DNA from: JAZKBN01 sp040388605
GTDB lineage: Bacteria; Bacteroidota; Bacteroidia; Cytophagales; Flexibacteraceae
Length of the DNA stretch: 64,000 bases
NCBI GenBank assembly: GCA_040388605.1
Contig: JAZKBN010000037.1
Coordinates: 1 to 64,000, forward strand
Direction of reading: 5' to 3'
This document shows, one piece after another, positions 24,432 to 35,687 of the stretch. The stretch's first letter is position 1. Every line of letters begins with the position of its first letter. The notes beneath the pieces are model-generated. The model had not been told where the DNA came from. It did no database searches and saw only the letters and a list, made by a program, of their open reading frames with translations. Made by a program: the position numbers and the translations under genes.

Positions 24432-25535
24432 ATGTTTACTGAAAAAGGCCACAGCGCTCAAAACGAGCATGATACAGATACAACAAATACCCCTGAAGCC
24501 GGTAATAAGCAAGCAGATGAAGCGCTACAGCCTGCACTTAAAAAATCGGGCATTGAAGCTGTGCACGATTGCGAGCCGGGCATAAAGAGAAAAAGGGCCG
24601 GAAAAGGCTTTTATTACATAAACCCTGATGGCAGCAAGCTAACTGACACGGAAATGCTGGCGCATATAAAAACGCTGAGAATTCCGCCTGCCTATGCCGA
24701 TGTCTGGATATGCAACAATACAAACGGGCACCTGCTTGCCACCGGTATTGATGCAAAAAAACGCAAACAATATATTTATCATCCTGAGTTCACTGCTAAA
24801 AACAACAAGTCTAAATTCAGGCGATTGCGCAAATTCGGGATGGCATTGCCCGCATTGCGGAAAAAGCTCAGCCAGGATTTAAAAGCCGCAGAATGGACCT
24901 TGCAAAAAACCACCGCGCTCGTGGTTAAGCTTATAGATGAATTCCAGATACGTGTTGGCAACCGCGCTTACGAAAAGCTGAACGGAAGCTATGGTATTAC
25001 CACGCTTCGTAAAAAACACCTCCGCCGTGATGGTGATAACCTGAGCTTCGAGTTTAAAGCAAAAAGCGGGAAAATGTGGAAAGTACCTGTTAACAACAAA
25101 GAACTGGCATCGCAGTTAAGCGATATAAGTACTGTACCGGGTTTGCAGCTCTTTAAATTCACCGGTGCCGACGGGAAGCAGCATGGCCTTTCATCAGGCC
25201 ATGTGAACAGCTATATACGCGAGGCAACGGGCTCAAAGTTTTCCGCTAAAGATTTTCGTACCTGGAAGGCATCGGTTTTAGCCATTGAAAAAGCCCCGGA
25301 GGCAGAGCAGTTGAGCGAAGGCAAAAGATTGCCGCAAAAAATAAATGCTTTGCTAAGGCTGGTTGCGGCAGAAATGGGTAATACCATGAGTGTTTGCCGT
25401 AAGTACTATATTCACCCGGCAGTGCTAAGCGCTTTTGAAAAAGGAAAGCTGGCCAAATGCCTGCAAAAAGTTTCAGGCGAAAGGCTGCGGTTTTTCCGGA
25501 AGGCTGAATTGGCAGCCATGGAGCTGATGAAATAA
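24432..25535 (+). CDS. DNA topoisomerase IB (poxvirus-like bacterial type)
   Basis: A 367-residue type IB topoisomerase, which relaxes DNA by making a transient 3'-phosphotyrosine nick. After a polar N-terminal extension of about 45 residues comes GKGFYYINPDGSKLTD. The catalytic core follows: RVGNRAYEKLNGSYGITTLRKKH with Arg and Lys, KDFRTWKAS with the second Arg, and CRKYYIHPAVLSAF carrying the active-site Tyr. The extended N-terminus is unusual but low in complexity. A single gene closed by a bidirectional hairpin. Confidence 0.92.
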   Translation: MFTEKGHSAQNEHDTDTTNTPEAGNKQADEALQPALKKSGIEAVHDCEPGIKRKRAGKGFYYINPDGSKLTDTEMLAHIKTLRIPPAYADVWICNNTNGHLLATGIDAKKRKQYIYHPEFTAKNNKSKFRRLRKFGMALPALRKKLSQDLKAAEWTLQKTTALVVKLIDEFQIRVGNRAYEKLNGSYGITTLRKKHLRRDGDNLSFEFKAKSGKMWKVPVNNKELASQLSDISTVPGLQLFKFTGADGKQHGLSSGHVNSYIREATGSKFSAKDFRTWKASVLAIEKAPEAEQLSEGKRLPQKINALLRLVAAEMGNTMSVCRKYYIHPAVLSAFEKGKLAKCLQKVSGERLRFFRKAELAAMELMK

Positions 25536-25562
25536 CCAACACTTACGCTGTAAATTAAGATG

Positions 25563-25605
25563 CAAAATCGCCTTACCGGTATCACTGCTCGGTAAGGCGA
25601 TTTTG
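25563..25605. terminator. Bidirectional terminator
   Basis: A 15-bp perfect stem (CAAAATCGCCTTACC with its complement) around a 13-base loop sits between the convergent topoisomerase IB and tamL genes. Confidence 0.88.
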
Positions 25606-25618
25606 TTTTAAGCCTGCA

Positions 25619-27964
25619 TCAGAACGGGTAGCCAATGGCTATATTGAGTACCAGGTTTTGCTTATTGGGATCTGAGCTGCCGAAGCCGGGTAAAGATTTT
25701 ATCCATTTATCGCCTTCCGGGTTATAGGGTATGCGCAGCGGTACACCCAAATCCAGCCTCAGTACAAAGAAGCTTACATCTACCCTCACACCGAAACCGG
25801 TGCCAATGGCCATTTGGCTCATAAATTTGGCAGCCTGGAAATTGGCGCCGGGCCTGCTGCTGTCGGGCCGGGCCAGCCACACATTGCCCGCGTCAAGGAA
25901 AACGGCTCCTTTAAGAAATGTAAAAGCTAAATCGAAACGGTATTCTATGTTTGCTTCCAGTTTAATATCGCCGGTTTGGTCAAAGTAAGAGAAGCCGTTG
26001 TTTAAATCGGGACTTCGGTAAGAACCCGGGCCTATAGAGCGGGCCTGGAATGCCCTGATGCTGTTATTACCACCGGAGAAGAATTGCTTCACGTAGGGCA
26101 TGGTAACCGAGTTGCCATAGCTGATACCATAACCACCGTAAGCCCGCATAGCAAGCATGCTTGTTTCCGTTATTTTATGGTAGAATCGGTAATCGGCATC
26201 AAGACGTGTATATTGGCTGTAGGGCTTTTTAAATAGGGTATATGACCCGGTGCTGTCTTTTGGAGCGCCAAATGTTCGGTGTGCAGCGTAAATCATGTTA
26301 CCCGATAAATCGAGGTTGGCATTGAAATACATATTGTTCTGCCTGTAAGTCTGGCTTTGATTGCTGTATGTATAGCTGTATTGGGTACCCAAAATAAACT
26401 GCTGCTCAAAGCTTCGGCGGAGCAGGGGATTACCTGTCAGCAGGCGCTTAAAAGAATCGCTCTGCTGCGATACGCTTACATAGTTTATGTTAATGGGTAT
26501 AAGTGTATGCTGAATATTCGCATTCTCTGACCAGTTGTAGCCAAATTGGAAATTGAACGAGTTCAGGAAGAAAAAGTTCACCCGGTTCTGTAATTGGTAG
26601 CCGGTTTTAATAAAAGTTTTCGGGGTATAGAGTTTTGAGTTTCTTGCCTTCCATGGCAAAACAAATTTAGGGAAGTTCAGGCTTATGTCGCCGCCAAGCT
26701 GGTAGCTGTTGAGTCCCTTGGTGGGGCCGCTTATCACTGTTTCGAAGCCGGCAGAGAGGTTCACTATTAATTGCTCTGCGCCGTGTGAAAGGTTACGGTC
26801 TTTAAAAGTTAAGCGTACGGCGGGGCCGGCAAAGTTATTACTCTTGGTTACCCCGCTGAATTCCCCGGTTATGGTTTTCTTCCGCATAGGCGAAAGGCTG
26901 ACATAAGCATCAAGCAAACCCTGGTCACCTGTACTGTCTAAACTCTTTAAGCGAATATTTACATACTTAAATGTACCTAAGCCCGAGAGCCTGTTCAGGC
27001 TCAGGTTATGTTTTTCGCGGCTGTAAAAATCGTTATGCTTCAGGAAAATGCTGCGCTTAATCACCTTGGCCCTGAAAACGCTGTTGTTTGAGATATGCCA
27101 AAAATGCTTGCCTTTCACCGTATCGGGCATGTAGTATTTAACATGCGCGGTATCGCCGGGTATTTTGTAATTGGTGTTAATTACAATTTTATTCACCTTG
27201 TACCTGAGCAGCGCCTTATCAGGCATATCCTTTTTGTGGAAAATGCTCAGTGAAACTTCAGCAGTCTTCAGGTTACTGTCTGCTTTGAATACCAGGTAAT
27301 CCGGGTCGAAATAATAGTACCCATAGTTTTTCAGCCGGGCATCAATACGGGTTCTTTCCTGCTTCAGGGTTTCCAAATCGTAGAAATCACCGGGCTTTAC
27401 AATAGATTTTTCAGCAGTATATTTCCAAATATCATAGTCGAGCGAATCGCCGTTTTTGTTCCATTTAAGCTCTTTAATAACATAGCGTTTTTTCACGGTC
27501 ACCGTGTATTTCATGCTAACCTTCCTGTTTTTTCTGTGTTCCTCGCTTTTAACCTTTACATCGAAAAAACCCATGTTGTAAAGCCTGTTTTGTATCAGGG
27601 TTTCAACCTGCTGCACATTTACCCGGCTGAATAATACCGGCGGCTTACCTGCAGAGTACTTCAGCCAGTGTTTAAAACCGGTTTCTTTATTGGGTTCGGC
27701 AACATGGTTATAAATGCTCAGCTGCGGCCTCAGGCCAAGGATAGATGAAGTAGGTTGCGGCTTAATTACATCTTCAAGCTCGCTTTCAACTTTTTTCTCG
27801 TTTTTAACTTTGTAATCAGATTCTATTTTGAGCTTATGCCCAACATAGAGGTCATCGTTAGGCGGCAGGTATTTTATGTTATTACATGCCGATAGCAGAA
27901 CCACTGCACCAAGCAGGCCTGCCCGCCTGTAATTCCGTAAAAAGCAGGTAAACCACTGCGCCAT
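25619..27964 (-). CDS. tamL: TamL, lipoprotein BamA/TamA-family outer-membrane protein
   Basis: A 781-residue Omp85-family protein. The signal ends in a lipobox (GAVVLLSAC, Cys near residue 26), the Bacteroidota-specific lipoprotein form of TamA. POTRA-like repeats occupy about 30-330 (VQQVETLIQNRLYNMGFFDVKV). A C-terminal 16-stranded barrel follows with the Omp85 signature KQFFSGGNNSIRAFQARSIGPG near 630-651 and a final IAIGYPF. With TamB it forms a periplasm-spanning path that moves phospholipid and/or assembles outer-membrane proteins. tamB starts its stop-proximal end only 37 bp upstream, so they form an operon. Confidence 0.9.
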   Translation of the reverse strand: MAQWFTCFLRNYRRAGLLGAVVLLSACNNIKYLPPNDDLYVGHKLKIESDYKVKNEKKVESELEDVIKPQPTSSILGLRPQLSIYNHVAEPNKETGFKHWLKYSAGKPPVLFSRVNVQQVETLIQNRLYNMGFFDVKVKSEEHRKNRKVSMKYTVTVKKRYVIKELKWNKNGDSLDYDIWKYTAEKSIVKPGDFYDLETLKQERTRIDARLKNYGYYYFDPDYLVFKADSNLKTAEVSLSIFHKKDMPDKALLRYKVNKIVINTNYKIPGDTAHVKYYMPDTVKGKHFWHISNNSVFRAKVIKRSIFLKHNDFYSREKHNLSLNRLSGLGTFKYVNIRLKSLDSTGDQGLLDAYVSLSPMRKKTITGEFSGVTKSNNFAGPAVRLTFKDRNLSHGAEQLIVNLSAGFETVISGPTKGLNSYQLGGDISLNFPKFVLPWKARNSKLYTPKTFIKTGYQLQNRVNFFFLNSFNFQFGYNWSENANIQHTLIPININYVSVSQQSDSFKRLLTGNPLLRRSFEQQFILGTQYSYTYSNQSQTYRQNNMYFNANLDLSGNMIYAAHRTFGAPKDSTGSYTLFKKPYSQYTRLDADYRFYHKITETSMLAMRAYGGYGISYGNSVTMPYVKQFFSGGNNSIRAFQARSIGPGSYRSPDLNNGFSYFDQTGDIKLEANIEYRFDLAFTFLKGAVFLDAGNVWLARPDSSRPGANFQAAKFMSQMAIGTGFGVRVDVSFFVLRLDLGVPLRIPYNPEGDKWIKSLPGFGSSDPNKQNLVLNIAIGYPF

Positions 27965-28000
27965 TTTAGTATCGTTTTCTGTTGATATGCTGAATCTCTC

Positions 28001-31000
28001 TTACTGATTAACCTCGCGCAACGCGGCTTTGTCTTTTTTGAAAATGGCTCTCCACTTATTGAAATCGCGGGTAAAGGCAATGGCTACCCGGGTTTCGGTT
28101 ACGTTATTATCTATTACGCTTACGGTGTTTACGCTCCTGTAACCTTTAAGTTTTAATTGCCCGGTCGGTGTAAGGCTGTATTCAACGGTAACGTTTCCGG
28201 GCATGTACCCGGCCCCGTTATTTACGGTGCCTGCACGGTTACCTTCAACATCTACCGCGCTGCCTACCGATACCGTCAACCTGTCGTTAAGCAGGTTTTT
28301 GCTCACACCCAGGTTAACCTGTGTGCGGTTTTGTGCCGCACCGGTACTGTAATCCTGGTAACTGTCTACACCCACATCAAGGTTAACGCCTTTAATATAT
28401 TGGTTGCTGAGGCCCTCCAGCTGATCGCTGAGCACCTGGCTCACGCTGCTGCGGGCTGTTTCTCCAATTCCGCCGCCGCCTGATGCAGATGCCAGGGCAG
28501 GGTTAGATGCCATAAAGCTGCCGAAAATAAGCAGCGAAAATACCTGCTGGTTCAGGCTGTTGGGGTCGCCGTTAAGTTGTTGCAGCCGCGCATCCACGGC
28601 GCCGCTGTAAGCCTGCTTGTAATTATCGGGCAGGTTAATGCCGAAGCCCAGGCTGGGCGGGAAAATTTTACCGGTGATATACAGCTCTACGTTGAACGGA
28701 ATTTTCTGCTTGTATTTGTTCCTGTCTTCTGCGCTCAGGTCAGCAATTTGGTCGTTGAGCAGGTTTCCGGGACTGGTTTTAGCCTGGTAAACGGCAGTAA
28801 TATTTACATCGGCATCCATAGGGTCGCCGTTCCAGCTCACGGTGCTGCCTTTCTTAATCAGGAATTTGCGTTGCACAAGGCTGTAGAAGCTTAGGTTATA
28901 GCTGCCTCCCTGTAAAGTGTACACCCCGCTGAGTGATATTTTCCCGCTTGGGTCCATACCGAAATTCAGGTTACCGCCTCCTTCAACTTCCAGCTTATCT
29001 CCGCTGGCCTGGTCCATGATTACGGTAAAGCGGGCATTGCGGTCAATGCTTATATCCATTTGAATATCAATATTGAATGCGGTTGACGCAGCTTCTTTAG
29101 CCTTTTGGGCGTTCTTCAGGCTTTCTGCCTGCAGGTGCGTAAGGGTATCAGGAGCCACAAATTCAACTATGCCATCATGCTCCACGGTTGCCGGTTCGCC
29201 GTTCGATAAAATATAGGTAAGCGCGGTGCCCTTACCAATCCTCAGCTGACCGGTAATTTGAGGTGAACCTTTAATATCCCTGATGTGCGCATTGCAGCCC
29301 ATAAGCATCTTTCCGTAAACGGTTTTATTGTCGCGGAAGCTGGTGTTCATGAGCAGGAAATTTTCGGCCTTCATGTTAATCTCATACCCGAAATCGCGGT
29401 AGGTAAGGGTTTTAACATTACCGTTGATTACGGCATTATGCCCGTTGCTGTCGGCTATGGTAAAATTATTCAGCCTGATTCCCCCGCGTTCAAAAGTGAT
29501 GGTTTCTTTCCTTAGCAGGAAGTATGCGTTAACGGGTACGAGGTTAAAACGCGCGTCGTCGAAATGCAGGGCGCCGGTTATTTGCGGCTTGTTAATACTT
29601 CCTTTTAAAGCTATAGCACCAAGCAGGTTACCGTGCAGGTATTTCAGGTTCCCGGCTGTATAGCTTTCTACGGTAGCCAGGTTCAGGGTTGTAACTTTAA
29701 GGTTAAGGTCAAAGGTATTAATGCTGTCATCGGGCATATAATCCCCGGCTAAACGAACATCGTTACCATGCCCTTCTATACGCATATCCATGGCATATTT
29801 GCCTTGGGTTTTGTTGTCGGCTTTTATGGTGATAATCCCTAAGGTATCAGCTTTAAAGGCGAAATCGGTTATTTTAAGGTCCGAGGTAAAAATTAATGAG
29901 GGCTTGGTTTGGGCAATTGTTAACCTGCCGTCAAGAATACCTGCAATAAACTTTTCATCTGCTTTTATAATATCAGATATAAAGCTGAGGTCGAAGTTTT
30001 TAAAGTCTACATTCAAATCAGGCTTTGCCATGCTGCGGCTGCCGCTGTTTACGGTTATGCTTTCATCTTTATCCCTGATTCCTACATTGTTGGCGTACAA
30101 TATTTGGTCACCGAATTCAATGTAGTTGGCAGAGTCCACATCGAAATTGCGGCCCTGCAATACAAGTGTTTTATTGAACAGGTGGAAGCGCTGCACCTCT
30201 TTGTTTTTAGCCAATGAGCCGCCTATCCTGAAACGTACTTTCTTTTTCTTCTCGTCGGGAATTACAAAATCGCAGGTAACCACATTATGCGAAACCATAC
30301 CGGCTATACTCGGATTGCGAATAATGTTTGTACTGTCAGACACATCGTCTGTTTTAAGGCCATATACCATTTTGTCGTTATCAGACTTCAGGTCGAATTT
30401 CAGGTTGTTAACCGTATAATTGGTATAGGTAATTTGAGGCAGGTCAGCGGTTGCGGTAAGGGTATGCGCCACGCTGTTGAATGTCATGCTTACTGAGCCC
30501 GGCTTGAATTTCCTGAGATCGGGTACAAGTGCGGTTATCAGGTCGGTATTCAGAATTTCCATATTGAACTCAAATGCCTGTTCGCTTTTCAGAATTTTTA
30601 CCGGGGTGTCATCCATGTCGTAATAGCGCTTAACATGGTTCAGAATGGCATCGCCGAGGGTAGAGGGCTCTATATGCCCTTTCAAATCAGCTTTAAGTAT
30701 TTCTGAGCGAAGCTCATAGTTGGCTTTGCCGTCTTTACGCGCAGCGGTAAGCACAATGCTGTCAACATTAATTGTTTGGGCGCCTTTTGTGAGGTTTATT
30801 TCTTTTACCTTAAGCTTACCTGTAAGCTCATCAAGGTTGCGGCCCTGCATATTGGCAACAATCTTTGTTTGCAGGAAAGTCACATCGGGGCTTAGGTGCA
30901 GGGCAACCAGGTCTGCTTTTTTAAGGTTCAGCACAAATTTGCCCCCGGGGTGCTTAGGGTCCATATCTGCCTTGCCTTTGAAGGCTAAAACAAGATTAGG

Positions 31001-33185
31001 GTCGTTCATATCTATTTTGCCCCTGAAAAGCATCTTCTTAATGTTGCCGTCTACCAACAGGTTACGGTAATTGTATTTTTGAAACTCGAAGCTTACAACA
31101 CGGGCATTTACATCGGCATCTATTGTTTCCAAATCCAGGCCGCTGCCTTTGGCTTTAGCATTAAGTGTTAAAGCGCCCATGGTTTGTGGTTGCTTTAAAA
31201 ACCTCCCCAGCTGAAAATGCTGCACATTGGCATCGGCATCATAGCCCGATGTTTTACCTACCGGCCACATTTTTAAATGCACCACGGCATTTCCCATACT
31301 GGTTTTTGCATCAGTAAAGGCTTTAAAATCTTTTACCGTGCCTTTAAAGTCTGCTGCCAGGCTAATGGTTTCAGGTATTTCAATGGCAGTTGGTATATAA
31401 GCCTTAGGCAGTATTTGATGAATGTTTTTGCGGCTTGTTGTGAAGCGTGCAATTTTGGTGTCGGCCCAAATTTTATCGGGCTCAGGCAAACCTTTTATTG
31501 TGCCATCTAGCTGAATTAAGGTTTGGTCGAGCAGGTGCACATGGAATTTGGTGAATTTCAGGTTTCTTACCTGCCCGTCAATTCGGCCGTGCATGTTGAG
31601 CGTGGTGCTTAAGTTTTGTTTCACAATTGGCTGTGTGGCCAAATCGGGCGCAAAAATGAGCACGTCTTTTACGGCAATGTGGGTGCTGTCGGGGTGAACG
31701 GCAAGACCCAGCAGGCCAATGTTCTCAGAAATTCGGCCAAATGATTTATAGCTGACGCCGTAATTACCGGCTATGCGGCTGTCGGGCGTTTCAATAAGCA
31801 TATTTTGCAACTCGACTTTTTTATTGTTCATGCGCATCTGCAAGCCCGCTTTATTCAGGGTAAAGCCGCACTGCTCATTAAATGTCAGGCTTTCTATTTT
31901 GCCGACCAATGAATCAGCGTTCATGCGCATGTTTTTAATAGCAGTGCTGAACCGTGTGGCGCTTATATGGAAATAATTCATGCCCCTATTTTGCGGTGCG
32001 GCATTATCGTCGTCGTAACGAAGCGTATTGTTTTTCAGCGTAACTGATTTTGCATTTAAGTCGAGTGTAAAGCCCTGGAAAACGGCATGTGTATCCGGCT
32101 TGGTAGTTACCCCGACAGAATCAGGCAGCAGGTCGGTTTTGAGCGTGTCGCCCATTTTCCCCTGGTGGAAGCTCAGGTAAGAGTTCTCCAGGCCCAAATC
32201 GCCGAAATTGTATTTTCCGGTTGCCAGGTCTAATCCGGATTTTCGCAGGCTCAGGTTGTTTATTCGTGCATCGGCAATTTGCTTTGCAGGCAGGTTCCTG
32301 AAAACTACGCTCACCATTTTCAAATCTCCTTTTTTGATGCCAATGGTTAATTGGGTTGCAGCTGTGTCTGCTGTATCTGCCGGTAACGGTTTTTTTGCTG
32401 CAAAGGCTTTACCTGCCTGCTTACCCGGGTCATGCATGCCTGCCGGTTTTTCAGCGCTGTCGTCTTTGGTAATAAAATAATGGCCGGTGGTATTTTCTAT
32501 CAGCAGTTCATCGGCTATAAACTTCATGTGTTCNNNNNNNNNNTACAAATCCTATCGCGGCATGGGCTCGGTCGGCGCGATGGCGCGCGGATCCGCCCAC
32601 CGCTATTTCCAGCAGGATATCAAGGTCCAGCTCAAGCTTACCCAAACGCAGGGCTGCATCACCGCCGATTACAGCATCTTTATAAACCAAATTCACATTT
32701 TCAAGATTGAGCCCGTAAATACCAAATTCCCAAGGTTTTGACTTTACAGTATCTGCCTGTTGGGGCTTGTCTTTTGAGGCGAAAGCGGCAATTATAAAAT
32801 CGAAATTAAAAGCGCTGTCAGGCATTGTTCGGTAAATATGCGAGGTGGCATTGCGCAGTCCCACATTGCTTATGTGTATTTTATTGCCCAATATGCCGAA
32901 AAGATCAATGTTTACTTTCAACTCTGCTGCTGATATGAGGGTATCTTTTTTAAGGTCGAGAACTAAAATATCGGTCAGCTTTACATCTTTTGGAAAGGCT
33001 ACATTTACACCTCCTATATGCACTTCAGATTTTATTTTCCCGCTAAGCCAGGCAGTGGCTTTACCGGTTATCCATGTTTGAACAGAAGGGAGTTGTAATA
33101 AAAGTACAAGGGTTACGAGCAACCCAACTAATGGGGCCAATATCCACAAAAACAGAATTTTCAGAACCTTCCGGAAAATCTTCAT
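28001..33185 (-). CDS. tamB: TamB (AsmA-like bridge protein), interrupted by an assembly gap
   Basis: A giant protein of over 1,700 residues, read in two pieces because of 10 N at 32534-32543. The start is the ATG at 33185, giving an inner-membrane anchor (MKIFRKVLKILFLWILAPLV and onward). Long stretches of short beta strands then form the hydrophobic groove typical of AsmA-like lipid-transfer proteins. The C-terminal DUF490/TamB domain is clear from GGSYNLSFYSLVQRKF to FTRDFNKW. It works with TamL just downstream. The natural reading on one side of the gap is LGKLELDLD and on the other KFIADELLIENTT, so only a few residues are really missing. The bases at 32544 to about 32640 are partly foreign. 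Confidence 0.85.
32534..32543. other. Assembly gap (10 N) inside tamB
   Basis: Ten unknown bases; the size is probably a placeholder. The left flank ends AAACTTCATGTGTTC and the right flank opens with GC-rich foreign-looking DNA. Confidence 0.99.
32544..32639 (+). other. Foreign GuaB (IMP dehydrogenase) fragment, probable assembly chimera
   Basis: On the plus strand, antisense to tamB, the bases encode YKSYRGMGSVGAMARGSA followed by HRYFQQD (32544-32618), and possibly IKVQLKL up to 32639. This is the flap region of IMP dehydrogenase as found in alphaproteobacteria. The stretch is far richer in G+C than its flanks, has no start or stop, and directly abuts the N gap. It is not a gene here. Confidence 0.85.
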
Positions 33186-33339
33186 AAATAAAGCGCATCC
33201 CGGCTGTACGGGTAATTGTACCGGGAACATTGCTTTTCGGTTTTGCAAATACTATTCCATTGGCACTATTTATAGCCGGTACCGGGTTACGGCACCCCAA
33301 TTGTATAATGCATTGCCGAAATAGCTTTTTTCTTATTGC

Positions 33340-35415
33340 ATGCATTACACGCCTCCAGGTTTAAACCTGCTGAATGCTTTGTTTAAATTAACCCCTAATC
33401 GAAATAAAATATGGGGTGCTGTATGGCCATGCCTTCAAAGCTGTTTTAAGGTATTGGCTTTAACAATAGTTTTAATGTGCCTTGCAAGCCTGCCTGCCTT
33501 ATGCCAAACAGACCCTGAAACACCATCTCCCGGAACCGCGCCGGCTCCAATTGTGGTACCTGCCGTATCTGATGAGAAAACAATTGAAACCCCTCCTGAT
33601 ACCACCCTGCCTGATGATATACGCGGCGACAGCCTTGTGGCACGCGTTCGTTTTTATGCCGAAAACAGGCATAACATTTTTGCGCGCATGCTTAAAGCTA
33701 TGCTCGTTCGTTACCGCGATACGGCCACCAATACACTCTCTAACAATACATTCAGCTACGATAAGTATGATCATTGGAAAGGTCGCATTATTCGCCGCAT
33801 AGAGGTCAGGGTACTTGAGCCTTTCGGGCCATCGGTAAATTACCCGACGCGCGAGCCTACATCTGTTCTGGAACAAACGGGTAACAGGATGCACATTAAA
33901 ACCCGGGCCTTTATTGTGCGTAACCGCCTCCTGTTCCGTACAGGCGACAGGCTTGAACCATTCAGACTGTCGGAAACCGAAAGGCTGCTCAGGCAAAGCA
34001 GCTTTATATATGATGCCCGAATAAACCTGCGCCGTGTAAGGGGCAATAAGAAAAGCAACGACAGTATTGATGTGATTGTTATTGCCCATGACCTGTGGAG
34101 CATTTCAGGAGGGGGATCGCTCATAAGTATTAATTCCTTTTCAATTAATGGCTCCGATGCTAATTTTCTTGGCATGGGCAGCCAGCTAAGCGCCGGTGTG
34201 TTGGTTGGTCCGTCTTATTGGCACGGATCTAATTGGGGGGCATCTTACATACTGAACAACATTGGCAATACTTATACAACAGCCTCATTATTCAGGTACG
34301 GCTACGGCAACAGCACTTTGCAGGGCATAGGCATTAACCGCGATTTCTTTTCGGCCATTACACGCTTTGCAGGCGGCTTTACCAGCAGCACCGAAGATCG
34401 CCGCGACTTTGCGCCTACCGATACCTTTTCGCGCCGACCCATGTACACGAGCTATGCCAGGCAGGACCTTTGGGCAGGTATAGCAAGCGACCCTTTTAAC
34501 GATGCTCAAATAGATAAAGAACGAAACTACATAACCAGTGCCCGAATAATTCGTACCGATTACAGTAAAATTCCCTGGAGCGACAGCCTGCACAATCGTC
34601 AGAACAACATTACTTTCCTCGGTAGTGTAGGCTTCCTTAAGAGAAGGTATTTTAAAGATCAGTTTATCCTGGGCCTGGGTCGTACAGAAGACGTACCCAC
34701 CGGTTTCCAGGCATTTATGACCGCCGGTATTCAAAAAGGTGATTTCCGAGACAGGCCCTATCTCGGTTTCCGCACTGCTTATGCAGATTACGGCGGTAAA
34801 TACGGATTCATTTACGGCCTTCTCCAAACCGGTATGTACCGCGATAACGGCAATTGGTCAGACAGGCTACTCTCCGGCAGCCTGCTTTACTTTACACCCC
34901 TGGTGCGCATGCGACGCTGGCGTACCCGGTATTTCGCTATCGGCCGCTATAGGCACCTCGCCGGGAATTACCTGCCCGATACTTACCTGAACCTGAATAA
35001 TAATGACGGCATTCGCGGTTTCAGCGCCGGCACTGCTTACGGAAGCAGGACTGCTGTGCTGAACCTTGAAGCCAACCTGTACCCGCCGCTTACAATTGCC
35101 GGTTTTCGTTTCGGTGTAGTGCTGTTTGCAGATTTTGGGGGAAAAAAAATCATCAAACTTCATGTGAGTTCGNNNNNNNNNNCCCAAAAAGGCGAAGGAT
35201 TGTTTAATCAACACCTGTTTTCAGGCTTCGGGGCCGGAATGAGGCTGAGAAATGAATACCTCGTTTTCAGTGTGCTTCAATTCCAGCTGGGCTATTATCC
35301 TGATGCCGGCAGGTATGGTGTAAGCCCTGTGAGTATTTTTGAACGAGGCTCTAATTTTTACCGCTTTAACCAATTTCAAACGGGTAAGCCTGATGTGGCG
35401 GGCCTTGATTTTTAA
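33340..35415 (+). CDS. BamA/TamA-like outer-membrane protein, interrupted by an assembly gap
   Basis: A protein of about 691 residues with a signal-like helix (VLALTIVLMCLASLPALCQ) about 35 residues in, so the true start may lie downstream of the first ATG. A Pro-rich linker is followed by one or two POTRA-like segments (RIIRRIEVRVLEPFGP; RNRLLFRTGDRLEPFRLSE). A long outer-membrane barrel follows, with the Omp85-like NDGIRGFSAGTAYGSRTAVL near residue 562. The gap at 35173-35182 breaks the barrel; the bases just before it (KKIIKLHVSS) look out of place. The gene is divergent from tamB with about 155 bp between starts. The exact role is unknown. Confidence 0.78.
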   Translation: MHYTPPGLNLLNALFKLTPNRNKIWGAVWPCLQSCFKVLALTIVLMCLASLPALCQTDPETPSPGTAPAPIVVPAVSDEKTIETPPDTTLPDDIRGDSLVARVRFYAENRHNIFARMLKAMLVRYRDTATNTLSNNTFSYDKYDHWKGRIIRRIEVRVLEPFGPSVNYPTREPTSVLEQTGNRMHIKTRAFIVRNRLLFRTGDRLEPFRLSETERLLRQSSFIYDARINLRRVRGNKKSNDSIDVIVIAHDLWSISGGGSLISINSFSINGSDANFLGMGSQLSAGVLVGPSYWHGSNWGASYILNNIGNTYTTASLFRYGYGNSTLQGIGINRDFFSAITRFAGGFTSSTEDRRDFAPTDTFSRRPMYTSYARQDLWAGIASDPFNDAQIDKERNYITSARIIRTDYSKIPWSDSLHNRQNNITFLGSVGFLKRRYFKDQFILGLGRTEDVPTGFQAFMTAGIQKGDFRDRPYLGFRTAYADYGGKYGFIYGLLQTGMYRDNGNWSDRLLSGSLLYFTPLVRMRRWRTRYFAIGRYRHLAGNYLPDTYLNLNNNDGIRGFSAGTAYGSRTAVLNLEANLYPPLTIAGFRFGVVLFADFGGKKIIKLHVSSXXXXQKGEGLFNQHLFSGFGAGMRLRNEYLVFSVLQFQLGYYPDAGRYGVSPVSIFERGSNFYRFNQFQTGKPDVAGLDF
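35173..35182. other. Assembly gap (10 N) inside the BamA-like gene
   Basis: Ten unknown bases. The left flank ends AAACTTCATGTGAGTTCG, nearly the same as the left flank of the other gap. Confidence 0.99.
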
Positions 35416-35687
35416 GGGTTTCCGGCCTTCCGTTTTAAAGCTTATTTCCACATGATAAGTGGGTTTTAAGCATGTGAGCCTATGTTGCAGTGTTTGATAA
35501 TAAGCACCTGCCTGTTAATGCCTTGGGGAATACAATTCCCGGAAAAAGAAATGCTGCGTAAGTACTTACCTGCAGGTAAGAAATATTCCACAATTTTAGG
35601 GTTACCTATAGGGTACTATTGTTGTATTAAGCGCAGGAACGATTTTCGCTTAATCTTTTCTGCAATACGAATAACCACCTGCCTGCT
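35416..35687. other. Gene-free spacer with a 16-bp palindrome
   Basis: No gene is convincing. CTTACCTGCAGGTAAG at 35565-35580 is a perfect 16-bp palindrome and may be an operator for the small peptide or the AI-2E-type gene downstream. Confidence 0.4.

Noticed and set aside
32487..32741. Plus-strand open frame through the GuaB fragment
   Set aside because: It runs through the N gap and has no real gene start. The GuaB part is a fragment and the remainder is the antisense of tamB.
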